Below, in pieces: positions 35,141-43,567 of a DNA stretch of 64,000 nt; position 1 is the first letter of the stretch, and every line of letters begins with the position of its first letter. The notes under the pieces were generated by a model that did not search any database, was not told where the DNA came from, and saw nothing but the letters and a program-made list of their open reading frames with translations. Source of the DNA: UBA7957 sp965222695 (GTDB lineage: Bacteria; Pseudomonadota; Gammaproteobacteria; Granulosicoccales; Granulosicoccaceae); assembly GCA_965222695.1 (NCBI GenBank), contig OZ244967.1:248001-312000 (forward strand). Direction: 5' to 3'. The position numbers were made by a program, and so were the translations under genes.

Positions 35141-36287
35141 AAGTACGGGAAATGTCGGGGTGTTTTCCGTGCTCCGGGTTCACATCAAAACGGCTAAGAT
35201 AGTCCAGTGTCCACTGTTCTATCTCAACCGCGGTTCCGCGGAACAGTACCTTGGCTGAACGTTTAGACAGTTGATAGTCATACATCGGGTCATAATATTC
35301 CTTGAGCAGGAGCCTGACAAAAGGGATGTAAGCGGCCAAATCACCATTGTCCCGATGCTGCTTGACCGCCGACTCGAGTAAATCTCTGGCTTTTCCGTAA
35401 CGGTCACCGCCAAGGCGCTTGCGTATTCTGAATAGACTGTCCCGATGTTTTTCGGACAATAACTGCAGGGCACGATCCCGTGGGTACAGGCGCTCCAGAT
35501 TCCGCAGCAAGGAAGCTACATAGTCCCGGATGGCAATCTCGCACCGTTGCTTCAGTGTGCTTTCCAGTAATACAAGTGGCGAGTCCAGCATTTTATTCCA
35601 CAATACGGAGGGGAGACTGATGCGGCCGATCAGGCGCCCTTCGCCCTCAATAAATACAGGAGCTGTATTTTTGTGACACAGCTTCAGCAGTTCGATCGAC
35701 AATGCGTTTTCAAAGTCAATGGGAGCAGGTTGCGCTTCGAGCAGGCCTCCGAAACTCGACCCCCGGTGATTGGCCAGCCCTTCCAGATCTATCATGCGCT
35801 TTAAGCGATGGAGTAAAATGGTTTTCCCCGTACCCGTTCTGCCGCTGATCAGCACCAATGGGGTCATAGCGATATTGTTGTCAAAACTCTCGATTAAATA
35901 CCTGCGCATGGCTTTATATCCACCCTTGACATAGGGATAATGAACGCCGGCTTCCATCATCCAGTCCTGGGTAATTCTCGATCTTAGCCCACCGCGGAAG
36001 CAATAGAGAACGCCGTCCGGATGCTCGCGAGCAAATTCGGACCATTTGCGGATACGTTGCTCCCGAATCTCTGCAGTGATCAGTTTTCCGCCCAGCTCTA
36101 TCGCTGCCTGTTGTCCAGCCTGCTTGTAGCGAATACCGACTTGACGCCGCTCTTCATCAATCATCAGAGGAAGATTGGTAGCACAGGGAAAGGCACCTCG
36201 GTGATACTCCACAGGCGCTCGGGTGTCGATCAAAGGAATATCCTGGAGAAAAAGCGTTTTATAATCGTCTGTCACTAAGCGCGTCAT
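35130..36287 (-). CDS. mnmH: tRNA 2-selenouridine synthase
   Basis: This 385-aa enzyme (SelU/MnmH) uses selenophosphate to replace sulfur in 2-thiouridine at the wobble position of tRNA. An N-terminal rhodanese domain (about residues 1-130) carries the active-site cysteine in YCFRGGLRS. A P-loop domain has SGRTGTGKTILLHRL. It is directly upstream of and overlapping selD, its selenium donor, which makes a two-gene selenouridine unit. selA and selB are not in the window. Confidence 0.95.
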   Translation of the reverse strand: MTRLVTDDYKTLFLQDIPLIDTRAPVEYHRGAFPCATNLPLMIDEERRQVGIRYKQAGQQAAIELGGKLITAEIREQRIRKWSEFAREHPDGVLYCFRGGLRSRITQDWMMEAGVHYPYVKGGYKAMRRYLIESFDNNIAMTPLVLISGRTGTGKTILLHRLKRMIDLEGLANHRGSSFGGLLEAQPAPIDFENALSIELLKLCHKNTAPVFIEGEGRLIGRISLPSVLWNKMLDSPLVLLESTLKQRCEIAIRDYVASLLRNLERLYPRDRALQLLSEKHRDSLFRIRKRLGGDRYGKARDLLESAVKQHRDNGDLAAYIPFVRLLLKEYYDPMYDYQLSKRSAKVLFRGTAVEIEQWTLDYLSRFDVNPEHGKHPDISRTYAL

Positions 36288-36369
36288 AATGGCTTAGTTT
36301 AACTGAAATACATCAAACCGCCATGATCGCAGGTATTGATTTCACCGAATCACCCAAGCTCACCTCCCC

Positions 36370-36437
36370 GTAGGAGCTTGCCCTGCAAGCGATACCGTAT
36401 CGGTTCGGATTTTCTCGCGAGGGAGCCTCGCTCCTAC
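36370..36437. repeat. REP doublet F
   Basis: GTAGGAGCTTGCCCTGCAAG (then CGA) and CTCGCGAGGGAGCCTCGCTC (then CTAC) are in the forward order. It lies in the mnmH/YCII divergent gap. Confidence 0.85.
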
Positions 36438-36468
36438 GGGGTGTATGATGCCGGATCAACCCTCCGCC

Positions 36469-36491
36469 GTAAGAGCTTGCCCTGCAAGCGA
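36469..36491. repeat. Single REP unit F2
   Basis: GTAAGAGCTTGCCCTGCAAG continuing as CGA is a lone left-type unit with one base change, 31 bp after doublet F. Confidence 0.75.
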
Positions 36492-36644
36492 AAGCACGCT
36501 GATATGATTTATATGGCGTGATCCGATCCAAGTGCCCGGCCGTGTAAAAAGCCCTTTCTTATGATATGGTGCCAAGCCGGTGTTTTTAATAACTGAGAAT
36601 CACTTAATTCTTGGTATTTCTCAACGTTTGGAGGGAAATCGCAC

Positions 36645-36968
36645 ATGGCTCAATACGTCATTGTTTATCTGGGCGGCAATCAACCGTCCAGTCCGGAAGA
36701 GGGTAAGCAACATTTCGCCAAATATATGGATTGGCTGAATTCCCTGGGCGATGCGGCGATCAGTCCTGCCAATCCGCTTAAGAGCACGGCTACCGTCAAT
36801 CCCGACGGCAGTGTGAGCGAAGGAGGCACTACCACCATGTCCGGTTATACGATTATTGAAGCGGATTCCATGGATGCGGCGCTTTCCGTCGCTAAAGCCT
36901 GCCCTTTTCTGGATATAGGCGGTTCGCTGGAGGTGTCAGAGTTGGCGGAAATGCCGGGGCAGAAATAA
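36645..36968 (+). CDS. YCII-related (DGPF) domain protein
   Basis: This 107-aa ferredoxin-like-fold protein has the pattern MAQYVIVYLGGNQPSSPEEGKQHFAKYMDWLNSLG, then SGYTIIEADSMDAALSVAKACPFLDIGGSLEV. It matches YCII/DGPF-domain proteins, whose members include small enzymes and regulators of unknown role. A strong GGAGGG site lies 11 bases before the ATG. It is convergent with tcuB. Confidence 0.8.
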   Translation: MAQYVIVYLGGNQPSSPEEGKQHFAKYMDWLNSLGDAAISPANPLKSTATVNPDGSVSEGGTTTMSGYTIIEADSMDAALSVAKACPFLDIGGSLEVSELAEMPGQK

Positions 36969-37012
36969 CCGTCTGACAGCCGTGCCTGGAGCTATAAACC
37001 AGCTAATTGCGA

Positions 37013-38083
37013 TTAAGGTTTTTCTCTCCGGTCCGCAGCATCTTTGATCAACGCAGCCAGGCGATAAAATCCGTGTACCATCCTGGTATAAGGCATAAGT
37101 AGAAAAAAAGCCAGTACACTGCCCAGATGAGCCGCCAGCAGTGGCACTAACGCGGCGCTGTCACGCAACCAATAAAGTAAAAGTCCGCTGAAACTGACCA
37201 GAAACAGAAGGGAGATAAATCCCATTTCTCCGCTCCACGCAGCTTTTGCACCAAGTGCCTTGTCGGCGTTTAGTTTCAACAAAGCTAATCCAGAGGTACC
37301 GGCGCAAAGAAGAAGGCCTCCGCTCATGCCGAGCAATTTCGGCAGGGACCAGAAGCTATAGGGCGCTGGCATATCGAGTAGATAGTGCATAAGCGTTGCG
37401 ACCGAAGTAGCGGCAAAACAAAGCAAAAATCCGTACAAGGTGACGTGATGCAACCATCGTCGCATCTGTGAGAAGCGGTCTTCATCTTCGAAATTGCAGC
37501 CCTCGCCATGGCCGCCACTGAGGTTATGCAGCGTTGCCGCAGAGGCCATGGCTGTTTTGATATCGCCGGCTTCGATTGTCTTTCCACCGATTGATCTCCA
37601 GTAGCGTTTCAGGCTTATACTCATGGCCGCAAGGGGAAATAAAAACGCAGGCAGAAAAATGCTGATTAAGGTCTGATGAGAGAGTACTCCGTAAAACCCG
37701 TCTCCCTGAGCAGGGCTGAACAGCATGATCGCAATCGTTAACAAGGCAATGCCGGCGGTTAATGCAAATGCAATTGCGGTACCGCTGTGCTGAAAGGTGG
37801 TGCCCAGTGATGAAGGAAAAGTGTGTTCCCGCCATCCCCGATCTCTGACTTCGGCAAGCGCGGCGGGGATGTTCAGGGAAAACTCATGTGGCTCAACATA
37901 CTGGCATGCATAGTAACAACCCCGGCAGTTATGACATAAATCGGCGAAAAGCTTGATTTCTCCATCGGAAAATATTCGGCGGCTGTGCACCGCGGGAAAT
38001 ACCGCGCAAAAGCTTTCGCAATAACGGCAGGCATTGCAGATTTCCAACTGGCGGCGTGCCTCATCAACGGCATTATCGTACAT
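37013..38083 (-). CDS. tcuB: Tricarballylate utilisation protein TcuB (CitB-type electron-transfer protein)
   Basis: This 356-aa membrane iron-sulfur protein reoxidises the FAD of TcuA and passes electrons to the respiratory chain. An N-terminal pair of cysteine clusters (CNACRYCESFCAVFP and CHNCRGCYYACQ) is followed by about six membrane helices. The ATG at 38083 is preferred over a TTG at 38116 and overlaps the tcuA end by 11 bases. Confidence 0.9.
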   Translation of the reverse strand: MYDNAVDEARRQLEICNACRYCESFCAVFPAVHSRRIFSDGEIKLFADLCHNCRGCYYACQYVEPHEFSLNIPAALAEVRDRGWREHTFPSSLGTTFQHSGTAIAFALTAGIALLTIAIMLFSPAQGDGFYGVLSHQTLISIFLPAFLFPLAAMSISLKRYWRSIGGKTIEAGDIKTAMASAATLHNLSGGHGEGCNFEDEDRFSQMRRWLHHVTLYGFLLCFAATSVATLMHYLLDMPAPYSFWSLPKLLGMSGGLLLCAGTSGLALLKLNADKALGAKAAWSGEMGFISLLFLVSFSGLLLYWLRDSAALVPLLAAHLGSVLAFFLLMPYTRMVHGFYRLAALIKDAADRREKP

Positions 38084-39458
38084 ATCGACTTGCCTCGATT
38101 CCGGCGATCCGGCCAAACACCGTGCCGATCGTCATTCCTATACCCGCCAGATAGCCTCGGCCCAGAATCGATCCAGCCATGGTCTCGCCTGCGGCCCATA
38201 AATTTTCAACGACTCCGTTTTGACCTTGTACCTGTGCCTGCTTATCGACTTTTAACCCAAGGTAGGTGAAAGTGACGCCGGTGCGCAGACTGTATCCGTA
38301 AAACGGCGGATTGCTGATCGGCCTTGCCCAATTGGATTTAGGCGGATCAAGGCCTTCAGTGGCAAGCCCGTCAAGCTCGGTGGCATGAAACCGTCCCTCC
38401 CGGCAGGCGGCATTGAATTGTTTCACTGTTTTGCATAGCCTGTCCCCAGGCAGTCCAAGCTTTTGTGCCAGTTCTTCGACGGTATCGGCTTTGACCGGCG
38501 GAAACACCGACGGCATAAATAACTCCAGCGATTTGGAATCGATAATCGCATAACCGATCTGACCAGGCTGTTGAGCGACCAGGCGCCCCCAGATGGCGTA
38601 GCGTTTCGGCCAGACATCTTCGCCTTCGTCATAAAAGCGTTCGGCGTCTTGGTTGACTACAATGGAAAAAGGCACGCAGTCAAGCCGTGTGACTATGCCT
38701 CCGTCGAATTTGGGCGATCGCCCGTCAATGGCCACTGCGTGGCACTGAGTCGGATCGCCGACCGATTGCACGCCTTGGTCGAGAAGATTTTTTAATACAA
38801 CTCCGCGATTATAAGGTGTGCCGCGTATCAGAAAATTTTTTGCCGGAGGGCCCCAGGCCCGCGCGAGCCAGTCTATATCCGCCTGGAATCCTCCCGAGGC
38901 GACAATCACGGCTTTTGGGCTCAGACTCCGGGTTTTTCCCTGATATTCGTATTCAACTCGGCTGATGCGGTTCCCGTCCAGTTGCAGATGCGTCACCGGA
39001 GTTTCGTAGCGAACTTCAACATTCAGTGCCCGTGCCGTTCTGTAATAGGCATTGACCAGCGCCTTGCCGCCGCCGTGAAAAAAGGCGTTTGTTCGTGCCA
39101 GCGACAATGTTCCGGACAAAGACGGCTGAAAGCGTACTCCATGTTCGTGCATCCAGGGTAAGCAGGATTCGGATTGTTGAATCACAAGTCGGGCGAGATC
39201 GAGGTCGGTATTACCTCCGGTGACCTTTAGGAGGTCTTGCAGATACTCCTCTTCCCGGTAGCTGTCCTTTAAAACCGACACGGATTCGCGGTGCATACAG
39301 CGCAAATTCCGTGTATGGCGGGAATTGCCTCCTCGGTAAGGCTTGGGCGCAGCCTCCAGAATCAGCACTTTGCTGCCTTTTTCGGCGGCACTGATCGCCG
39401 CGCAAAGCGCTGCGTTGCCGCCGCCGATAATCACAATTTCGTACATTTCTCTATTCAT
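38073..39458 (-). CDS. tcuA: FAD-dependent tricarballylate dehydrogenase TcuA
   Basis: This 461-aa flavoprotein of the fumarate-reductase/succinate-dehydrogenase group is expected to oxidise tricarballylate to cis-aconitate. The FAD site is IVIIGGGNAALCAAISAAEKG, the substrate-side segment is RGGNSRHTRNLR, and the C-terminal region is LWAAGETMAGSILGRGYLAGIGMTIGTVFG. The neighbour TcuB supports the assignment. A related dehydrogenase for another tricarboxylate is possible. Confidence 0.88.
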   Translation of the reverse strand: MNREMYEIVIIGGGNAALCAAISAAEKGSKVLILEAAPKPYRGGNSRHTRNLRCMHRESVSVLKDSYREEEYLQDLLKVTGGNTDLDLARLVIQQSESCLPWMHEHGVRFQPSLSGTLSLARTNAFFHGGGKALVNAYYRTARALNVEVRYETPVTHLQLDGNRISRVEYEYQGKTRSLSPKAVIVASGGFQADIDWLARAWGPPAKNFLIRGTPYNRGVVLKNLLDQGVQSVGDPTQCHAVAIDGRSPKFDGGIVTRLDCVPFSIVVNQDAERFYDEGEDVWPKRYAIWGRLVAQQPGQIGYAIIDSKSLELFMPSVFPPVKADTVEELAQKLGLPGDRLCKTVKQFNAACREGRFHATELDGLATEGLDPPKSNWARPISNPPFYGYSLRTGVTFTYLGLKVDKQAQVQGQNGVVENLWAAGETMAGSILGRGYLAGIGMTIGTVFGRIAGIEASRYVR

Positions 39459-39541
39459 CAGGGGACTGGTGCTGAAATGGGATTATCCTGCAGGACAGGT
39501 ATTAATTTGTAAATTGCAAAATTTATTTTTATTATTGCGAT

Positions 39542-40453
39542 ATGCGCATAAATTTTGATTTTACTGATCTTGAAGCCTTTCTGGCCGTGTTTGAGTCCCA
39601 CTCCTTTCAAGCTGCGGCTATCCAACTCGCGGTTTCACAATCCGCCGTAACCCGCAGAATCCAAAAGCTTGAAACGGCTCTGGATGTCAACTTGTTCGAA
39701 CGCACCACACGCCGCCTTAAACCGACATTCGCAGCAAAAGAATTCTATCCGCGTGCCCAGGCCATAATGGACGATGCCGGCGAGGCGTTGCGGGCGCTGG
39801 GAGACAGCACAGTCCGTTATCAGTACCAGCGCAATGCGATTGTCACTATTGCAACCATTCCAACCCTGACACATGATCTGATACCGCGTGTACTGCGACG
39901 CTTCACGGCCGCAAAGCATTCCGCCCGTATCAATATCCTGGATCAGTTCGCACCCGAAGTCAGTGAATCTGTAGGGCAGGGCGAGGCTGATTTTGGCATC
40001 GGTTTTCTCGGCATGCAGGAGCCGGGACTCGAATTCGAATTCTTGTTTGAAGACCGCTTCGTACTGGCCCTGCGCACGGACCATCCGCTTGCGGCGAAAG
40101 CCGGGATTGACTGGGAAGAACTCTCACCTTATCCATTGATTGTCCCGCAAAGAGGCGGCGGTAACCGGATGTTGATTGATAATGCGCTGGCTAAAAGCCA
40201 GAAACAGCTTGAGTGGGCTTATCAGGTAAGATACTCCTCGACCATGCTTGAATTGGTCAGAACAGGAATCGGGATCGCCATTTTGCCCGCTTCGGTAATT
40301 GCAAGCGGTGAGCATCCCTGGCTGCGCGCGCGGCCATTGCGGGATCCTTTGATCAGCCGGAGCATTGGCAGTGTGAGGCGCAGCAACAAACCGCTGTCGG
40401 AAAAGGCACAGACCCTGTATCGGTTATTGATCGACGAGTGCGGGGTCGGATAG
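39542..40453 (+). CDS. LysR-family transcriptional regulator, probable regulator of tcuAB
   Basis: This 303-aa LysR protein has an N-terminal winged helix (FTDLEAFLAVFESHSFQAAAIQLAVSQSAVTRRIQKLETALDVNLFERTTR) and a co-inducer-binding domain. It is divergent from tcuA with an 83-bp AT-rich gap containing TTGCAAAATTT-type symmetry, the normal place for self and target operators. By position it corresponds to TcuR. Confidence 0.85.
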   Translation: MRINFDFTDLEAFLAVFESHSFQAAAIQLAVSQSAVTRRIQKLETALDVNLFERTTRRLKPTFAAKEFYPRAQAIMDDAGEALRALGDSTVRYQYQRNAIVTIATIPTLTHDLIPRVLRRFTAAKHSARINILDQFAPEVSESVGQGEADFGIGFLGMQEPGLEFEFLFEDRFVLALRTDHPLAAKAGIDWEELSPYPLIVPQRGGGNRMLIDNALAKSQKQLEWAYQVRYSSTMLELVRTGIGIAILPASVIASGEHPWLRARPLRDPLISRSIGSVRRSNKPLSEKAQTLYRLLIDECGVG

Positions 40454-40510
40454 TGTATTAGAGAGAGCGTGCAGTACAAAACATATATTGGCAAAACCGA
40501 AAATAGAATG

Positions 40511-40522
40511 TATATTGCAAGA
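40511..40522 (+). promoter_or_regulatory. 12-bp motif shared by two iol promoters (copy 1)
   Basis: TATATTGCAAGA lies 37 bp before the iolE-like start. The same 12-mer occurs at 52240-52251 before the RpiR regulator. Both have TAGAAT a few bases upstream. It may be an operator or part of a promoter for the inositol genes. Confidence 0.4.
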
Positions 40523-40558
40523 TAAATATATATGGAATGAATTTTCGGAAATCGAGTC

Positions 40559-41476
40559 ATGACGATAAAAATTGGTAATGCTCCTTGCTCATGGGGCGTA
40601 GAGTTTGCCGATGATCCCCGTAATCCCAGTTGGCAAAGTGTGCTGGATGATGCCAAAGCGGCCGGTTATGAGGGTATGGAGCTGGGACCGCTGGGTTTTC
40701 TTCCCGAAGATCCGGTTGAACTGAGCGAAGCCATGAATTCACGCGGGCTGCAGTTGACGGCGGCAGTCATGTTCCGTCCCCTGCATGACCCGAAGGCCTT
40801 TGATGAAGTCATAGACGTTACCCACAGGACATGCCGCAGTTTACAGACTCTGGGTGCGGATCTGTTCGTCTTGATCGATAGTATTGCGGACGGCAGGATA
40901 GCGACTGCCGGTCGACCCGAAGAAGCGGCTCGCATGCCAAAAGAAGGCTTTGATGCCATGATGCGACGACTGCGTACCGTGTGTGAAATTGCAACACAAG
41001 AATATGGCATGCGCCCCGCCTTGCACCCGCACGCGGCCTGTTATCTGGAATTTGAGGACGAATTGCATCGGGCGATGGATTCCATCCCGCCTGAATTGAT
41101 GGGATTGTGTATAGACACAGGTCACGCAGTCTACGCGAAAACGGATCCGGTCAAGGTCTTCCGTCAATATGCGGATCGTGCGCCCTATATTCATTTTAAG
41201 GATATAAATCCGGGTGTCAGGGATAAAGTCGTCGCGGGGCGAATCGGATTTTACGATGCCTGCGCAATGGGGTTATTCTGTAATCTGGGTGATGGGCTTG
41301 TCGATTTTTCCGCGGTTAAAGCGGTGCTGGAGGAAACGGGATATTCAGGCTGGGGAACCGTGGAGCAGGACTGCGATCCGTCGGCGAATAATCCGGTGAT
41401 CGATGATGCCAGAGCCAATTTCGATTTTCTGAGAAAAGCGGGCATAGCATCGGAAGGAGAATCCGGAAATGGATAG
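40559..41476 (+). CDS. Sugar phosphate isomerase/epimerase, IolE/inosose-dehydratase-like
   Basis: This 305-aa TIM-barrel protein of the AP-endonuclease-2-like family includes inosose dehydratase (IolE) and IolI isomerases. Metal-site segments are the N-terminal KIGNAPCSWGVE, EGMELGPLGF, LCIDTGHAVYAK, PYIHFKDI and a late GTVEQDCD. In this cluster the likely job is dehydration of 2-keto-myo-inositol, but isomerase or epimerase activity cannot be excluded. It overlaps the next gene by eight bases and is in a two-gene operon with it. Confidence 0.8.
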   Translation: MTIKIGNAPCSWGVEFADDPRNPSWQSVLDDAKAAGYEGMELGPLGFLPEDPVELSEAMNSRGLQLTAAVMFRPLHDPKAFDEVIDVTHRTCRSLQTLGADLFVLIDSIADGRIATAGRPEEAARMPKEGFDAMMRRLRTVCEIATQEYGMRPALHPHAACYLEFEDELHRAMDSIPPELMGLCIDTGHAVYAKTDPVKVFRQYADRAPYIHFKDINPGVRDKVVAGRIGFYDACAMGLFCNLGDGLVDFSAVKAVLEETGYSGWGTVEQDCDPSANNPVIDDARANFDFLRKAGIASEGESGNG

Positions 41477-42590
41477 GATTCGCTGGGGGCTGATCGGCGG
41501 GGGCGAAGGCAGTCAGATCGGAGAGGCGCATCGCATGGGTGCCCGCATGCACGATTATTACAGGATGTGTGCGGCTGCGTTGGATGCCGATGCCGCCCGC
41601 GGTAAAGCATTTGGAATCAATCTCGGGCTGAGCCAGGATCGTGCCTATGGCAGTTGGCAGGAGATGCTGGAGGGTGAATCCGGCCGGGACGACAAGATCG
41701 AACTGGTCACGGTTGCTACGCCCAATGCGACACATTATGAAATCAGCGCTGCATTTCTGAAAGCCGGTATTCATGTGCTTTGTGAAAAGCCCATGACAAT
41801 GACTGTGGAAGAGGGAGAGGCTCTTAGGCGGCTCTCCCGGGAAACCGGCTGTTCGCTTATTGTCAATTTCGGCTACTCCGGTTACCCGATGGTTCGCCAG
41901 GCCAGAGCGATGGTTAAGAAAGGTATCCTGGGAAAAATCCGGCTGATGGTGGCCGAGTTTGCGCACGGCTTTCATTCGGACGCGGCCGATGCGGATAATC
42001 CGCGGATTCGCTGGCGTTATGATCCCGGGCAGGCCGGCGTCTCTTCCATCGTTGCAGACTGTGGTATCCATGCTTTGCATCTGGCTACCTATATCAGCGG
42101 TCAGTCGGTGCAGTCATTATCAGCGCATTTTGAGTCCATGGTAAAAGGGCGCGAGCTGGAAGATGATGCCTCGATTCAATTGAGAATGTCGCGCGGTTCG
42201 GTCTGCCGGCTGTGGTCGAGCGCTGTGGCTATTGGGCATATTCACGGGCTGAATATACAGATATTTGGTGAACAAGGAGGCCTTAAATGGCACCAGGAGC
42301 AGCCTAACCAACTCTACTACATGCCGCTGAAAGGGCCACTTCAGGTATTGGAACGGGGCCAGGAAGGGCTTTCCCGTGAAGCGGCGGATTCATCACGGCT
42401 TACCGTTGGGCATACCGAAGGATTTCTCGGGGCTATCGCCAATATCTATAGAGATTTCTATCTTGGGCTGAGGGGTGATCAATCGGCAATGGCAAGATTG
42501 CCGTCCGTCGATGACGGCTTAGAAATGGTAAAGGTGGTCCACAGAGCGTCTGAATCGGCCCGTTCCGGCAGCCGGTGGATGAAACTCTAG
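41469..42590 (+). CDS. Gfo/Idh/MocA-family oxidoreductase (paralogue 1)
   Basis: This 373-aa NAD(P)-dependent dehydrogenase has an N-terminal Rossmann domain (WGLIGGGEGSQIG) and the catalytic-lysine motif CEKPMT. The C-terminal alpha/beta domain carries DCGIHALHLATYI with the catalytic His. It shares YPMVRQAR, WHQEQPNQLYY and GHTEG segments with the proteins at 55165 and 61336, so it belongs to the same subfamily. Likely substrates are cyclitols, sugars or their keto forms. Confidence 0.88.
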   Translation: MDRIRWGLIGGGEGSQIGEAHRMGARMHDYYRMCAAALDADAARGKAFGINLGLSQDRAYGSWQEMLEGESGRDDKIELVTVATPNATHYEISAAFLKAGIHVLCEKPMTMTVEEGEALRRLSRETGCSLIVNFGYSGYPMVRQARAMVKKGILGKIRLMVAEFAHGFHSDAADADNPRIRWRYDPGQAGVSSIVADCGIHALHLATYISGQSVQSLSAHFESMVKGRELEDDASIQLRMSRGSVCRLWSSAVAIGHIHGLNIQIFGEQGGLKWHQEQPNQLYYMPLKGPLQVLERGQEGLSREAADSSRLTVGHTEGFLGAIANIYRDFYLGLRGDQSAMARLPSVDDGLEMVKVVHRASESARSGSRWMKL

Positions 42591-42623
42591 CAAAAACGGG
42601 AGACACCCAAAATCTGCAACGCC

Positions 42624-42692
42624 GTAGGGGCGAGGCGCCCTCGCGATGGTGTTTGTGTTCGGCGTTTTATCGCTTGCAGGGCAAGCTCCTAC
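42624..42692. repeat. REP doublet G
   Basis: GTAGGGGCGAGGCGCCCTCG (then CGA), a 25-bp interior and TCGCTTGCAGGGCAAGCTCC (then TAC). Its interior (ATGGTGTTTGTGTTCGGCGT and following bases) is nearly identical to that of doublet H at 55074. It lies between the convergent oxidoreductase and aldolase genes. Confidence 0.85.
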
Positions 42693-42731
42693 GGACGCGT
42701 TGAAGCAGGCATCTGATGGCTTCTACTCTGT

Positions 42732-43562
42732 TCAGGGCCGGAGCAAATCTATATGACGTTTTGCCTCGGCTTGCATAAGCGGAATGACGGATTTGAATAT
42801 CTGCAGCCGATCGAAAATCTCCGGATCCGATGCCAGGGTCTTTCGGAGCGAATCCCCGAATACCATTCGCATTCTGGTGCCAATATTGAATTTCGAAATC
42901 GCTGTTTTTGCAAGTCGTTGAATATCTTTCGTTTCTATACCGCTGGTGCCGTGAATGACCAGCGGCTGTTTCACGGCTTGTAGAATTGATTTCAGCCGCT
43001 CAAAATCCACCGGTGTAGTTGTATGGGTGAGCCGATGAACATTGCCGATCGAAATCGCTATTGCATCGACTCCGCTGTGCAAACTGTACTGCCTGGCTTG
43101 CTCCGGATCGGTCAATTCCGAGCGAATATGGTCTCGCCCCTCACTATATGGCACTGAACCGATCTCGCCTTCAACGCTGACGCCGGCCCGGTGAGCATAA
43201 TCGGCGATAATTCGAGTGCGGGATATGTTCTCTTCCAATGGAAGCTGAGAGCCGTCGAACATCACTGAATGATAACCTGCATCTATCGCCTGGAGAACCA
43301 GATCTTTGTCGTAGCAGTGATCCAGGTGAACACATACCGCAACCGAGGCCTGTTCGGCAAGATGATTAAGCATTTTACTGAGATACCGGACTCCGGCGAA
43401 TTCCACCATCTCCTTATTGGTGGCAAGAATGACCGGTGCCCGGCACTCCTCGGCGGCCTGTATTACGGCAAGTGCATCTTCGTGACCAAATATATTGAAG
43501 CAGGGCACAGCAACGCCGTTGCTTCTGGCTTCGACCAATAATTGTTTCAGGTTCGCACGCAC
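42732..43562 (-). CDS. Class II fructose-bisphosphate aldolase family protein (IolJ-like)
   Basis: This 276-aa zinc-dependent class II aldolase has the metal-binding HLDHCYDKDLVLQAIDAGYHSVMFDGS. Further Zn/substrate segments are VEGEIGSVPYSEG, ISIGNVHRLTH and VIHGTSGI. In the cluster it probably cleaves 2-deoxy-5-keto-gluconate 6-phosphate (IolJ role) to DHAP and malonate semialdehyde. The start is GTG at 43562, five bases after the preceding stop. It is the last gene of the eight-gene leftward operon. Confidence 0.85.
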   Translation of the reverse strand: MRANLKQLLVEARSNGVAVPCFNIFGHEDALAVIQAAEECRAPVILATNKEMVEFAGVRYLSKMLNHLAEQASVAVCVHLDHCYDKDLVLQAIDAGYHSVMFDGSQLPLEENISRTRIIADYAHRAGVSVEGEIGSVPYSEGRDHIRSELTDPEQARQYSLHSGVDAIAISIGNVHRLTHTTTPVDFERLKSILQAVKQPLVIHGTSGIETKDIQRLAKTAISKFNIGTRMRMVFGDSLRKTLASDPEIFDRLQIFKSVIPLMQAEAKRHIDLLRP

Positions 43563-43567
43563 GGTAT

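Larger units (their letters stand above)
36288..36644. other. Intergenic region with two REP elements and a promoter region
   Basis: This 357-bp gap between divergent mnmH and the YCII gene holds the REP doublet F and REP unit F2 annotated separately. The last 150 bp lack repeats and should contain the promoter of the YCII gene, which has a GGAGGG ribosome site. No gene is evident. Confidence 0.5.

Noticed and set aside
36313..36531. Open reading frames of 60-72 codons between mnmH and the YCII gene
   Set aside because: They are translations of the REP units (repeating SSYGG-type and LPCKR-type peptides), also seen near 31640, and are not genes.
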